From: Piliocolobus tephrosceles
Lineage: Eukaryota; Chordata; Mammalia; Primates; Cercopithecidae
Reading direction: 5' to 3'
Length of the DNA stretch: 64,000 nucleotides
Assembly (NCBI RefSeq): GCF_002776525.5
Contig: NC_045439.1
Location: 123,422,892-123,486,891 of the forward strand
The position numbers were made by a program, and so were the translations under genes. Shown piece by piece: positions 63,943 to 64,000 of the stretch. Each line of letters starts with the position of its first letter. The stretch's first letter is position 1. The notes below the pieces were generated by a model. It was not told the origin of the DNA, did not search any database, and worked only from the letters and a program-made list of their open reading frames with translations.

Positions 63943-64000
63943 TAAGGTGGTGCCGGTGGCTCATGCCTGTAATCCCACCACTTTGGGAGGCAGAAGCAGG
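63943..64000 (+). mobile_element. Alu (sense), cut by window end
   Basis: aaggtggtgccggtggctcatgcc ... tttgggaggcagaagc. The start of a left arm. Confidence 0.9.

Larger units (their letters stand above)
46960..64000 (+). other. SLC7A7: SLC7A7 5' non-coding region (gene continues beyond right edge)
   Basis: Assigned by known primate gene order: SLC7A7 (y+LAT1 light chain of the dibasic amino acid exchanger, paired with SLC3A2) starts head-to-head with MRPL52 and has two non-coding 5' exons. No y+LAT1 coding sequence is present in this window, so only 5' UTR exons and intron can lie here. Support from sequence is limited to the divergent promoter, the CpG island at 58.6-59.7 kb and the splice-bounded exon at 61,928-62,079. 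Confidence 0.5.

Noticed and set aside
1..64000. CRISPR arrays, bacterial operons, tRNA or rRNA genes, LINE-1 with ORFs
   Set aside because: No regularly spaced identical repeats, and no tRNA cloverleaf outside the 7SL-like Alu Pol III boxes. No full L1 or rRNA sequence recognised.

Overview
This is a vertebrate nuclear window from a primate, most likely an Old World monkey (Cercopithecidae). It is dense in Alu elements. Several antisense Alus (3,840-4,121; 18,679-18,982; 44,984-45,272) carry the diagnostic bases of the cercopithecid AluYRa/YRb lineage. Split genes with GT-AG introns, CpG-island promoters and ERV/MaLR LTRs fit this. There is a 400-base N gap at 5,187-5,586.

The gene order matches the segment known in human at 14q11.2, shown in reverse orientation: LRP10 - MMP14 - MRPL52 - SLC7A7. 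Left edge: the first three coding exons of LRP10 (minus strand, 2,477 down to 1,330; the rest lies off the left end), with a CpG-island promoter at about 2,130-3,130. From about 3,150 to 28,825 there is a 26 kb intergenic block. It consists mostly of Alus, an MLT1-like MaLR provirus remnant in reverse orientation (about 13,410-18,185), L2 and MIR fossils, and unique GC-rich DNA (22,650-28,825) with CTCF-like motifs.

MMP14 (minus strand) is complete. Ten coding exons from ATG at 39,711 to stop at 30,555 join, with consistent phases, into 582 codons, the same length as human MT1-MMP. Its 3' UTR runs to about 28,826 (AATAAA at 28,846-28,851). MRPL52 (minus strand) is also complete. Five coding exons (46,880 to 42,484) encode 123 residues, or 122 through a tandem NAGNAG acceptor. 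Its AATAAA overlaps the stop codon.

From about 46,960 to the right end the window should be the 5' non-coding part of SLC7A7 (plus strand, head-to-head with MRPL52). No SLC7A7 coding exon is visible. There is a CpG island at about 58,640-59,730, a splice-bounded candidate non-coding exon at 61,928-62,079, a MER4-like ERV1 provirus remnant (about 48,590-53,967) and a short LTR-like insertion with a strong hairpin (47,856-48,073).

MMP14 is a membrane-anchored collagenase and pro-MMP2 activator. LRP10 is a type I endocytic/trafficking receptor. MRPL52 is a mitoribosomal protein. SLC7A7 is the y+LAT1 light chain. They are neighbours, not a functional operon. I found no previously undescribed biological system. 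The interesting signals are at the level of splice sites, LTRs, microsatellites and assembly structure.
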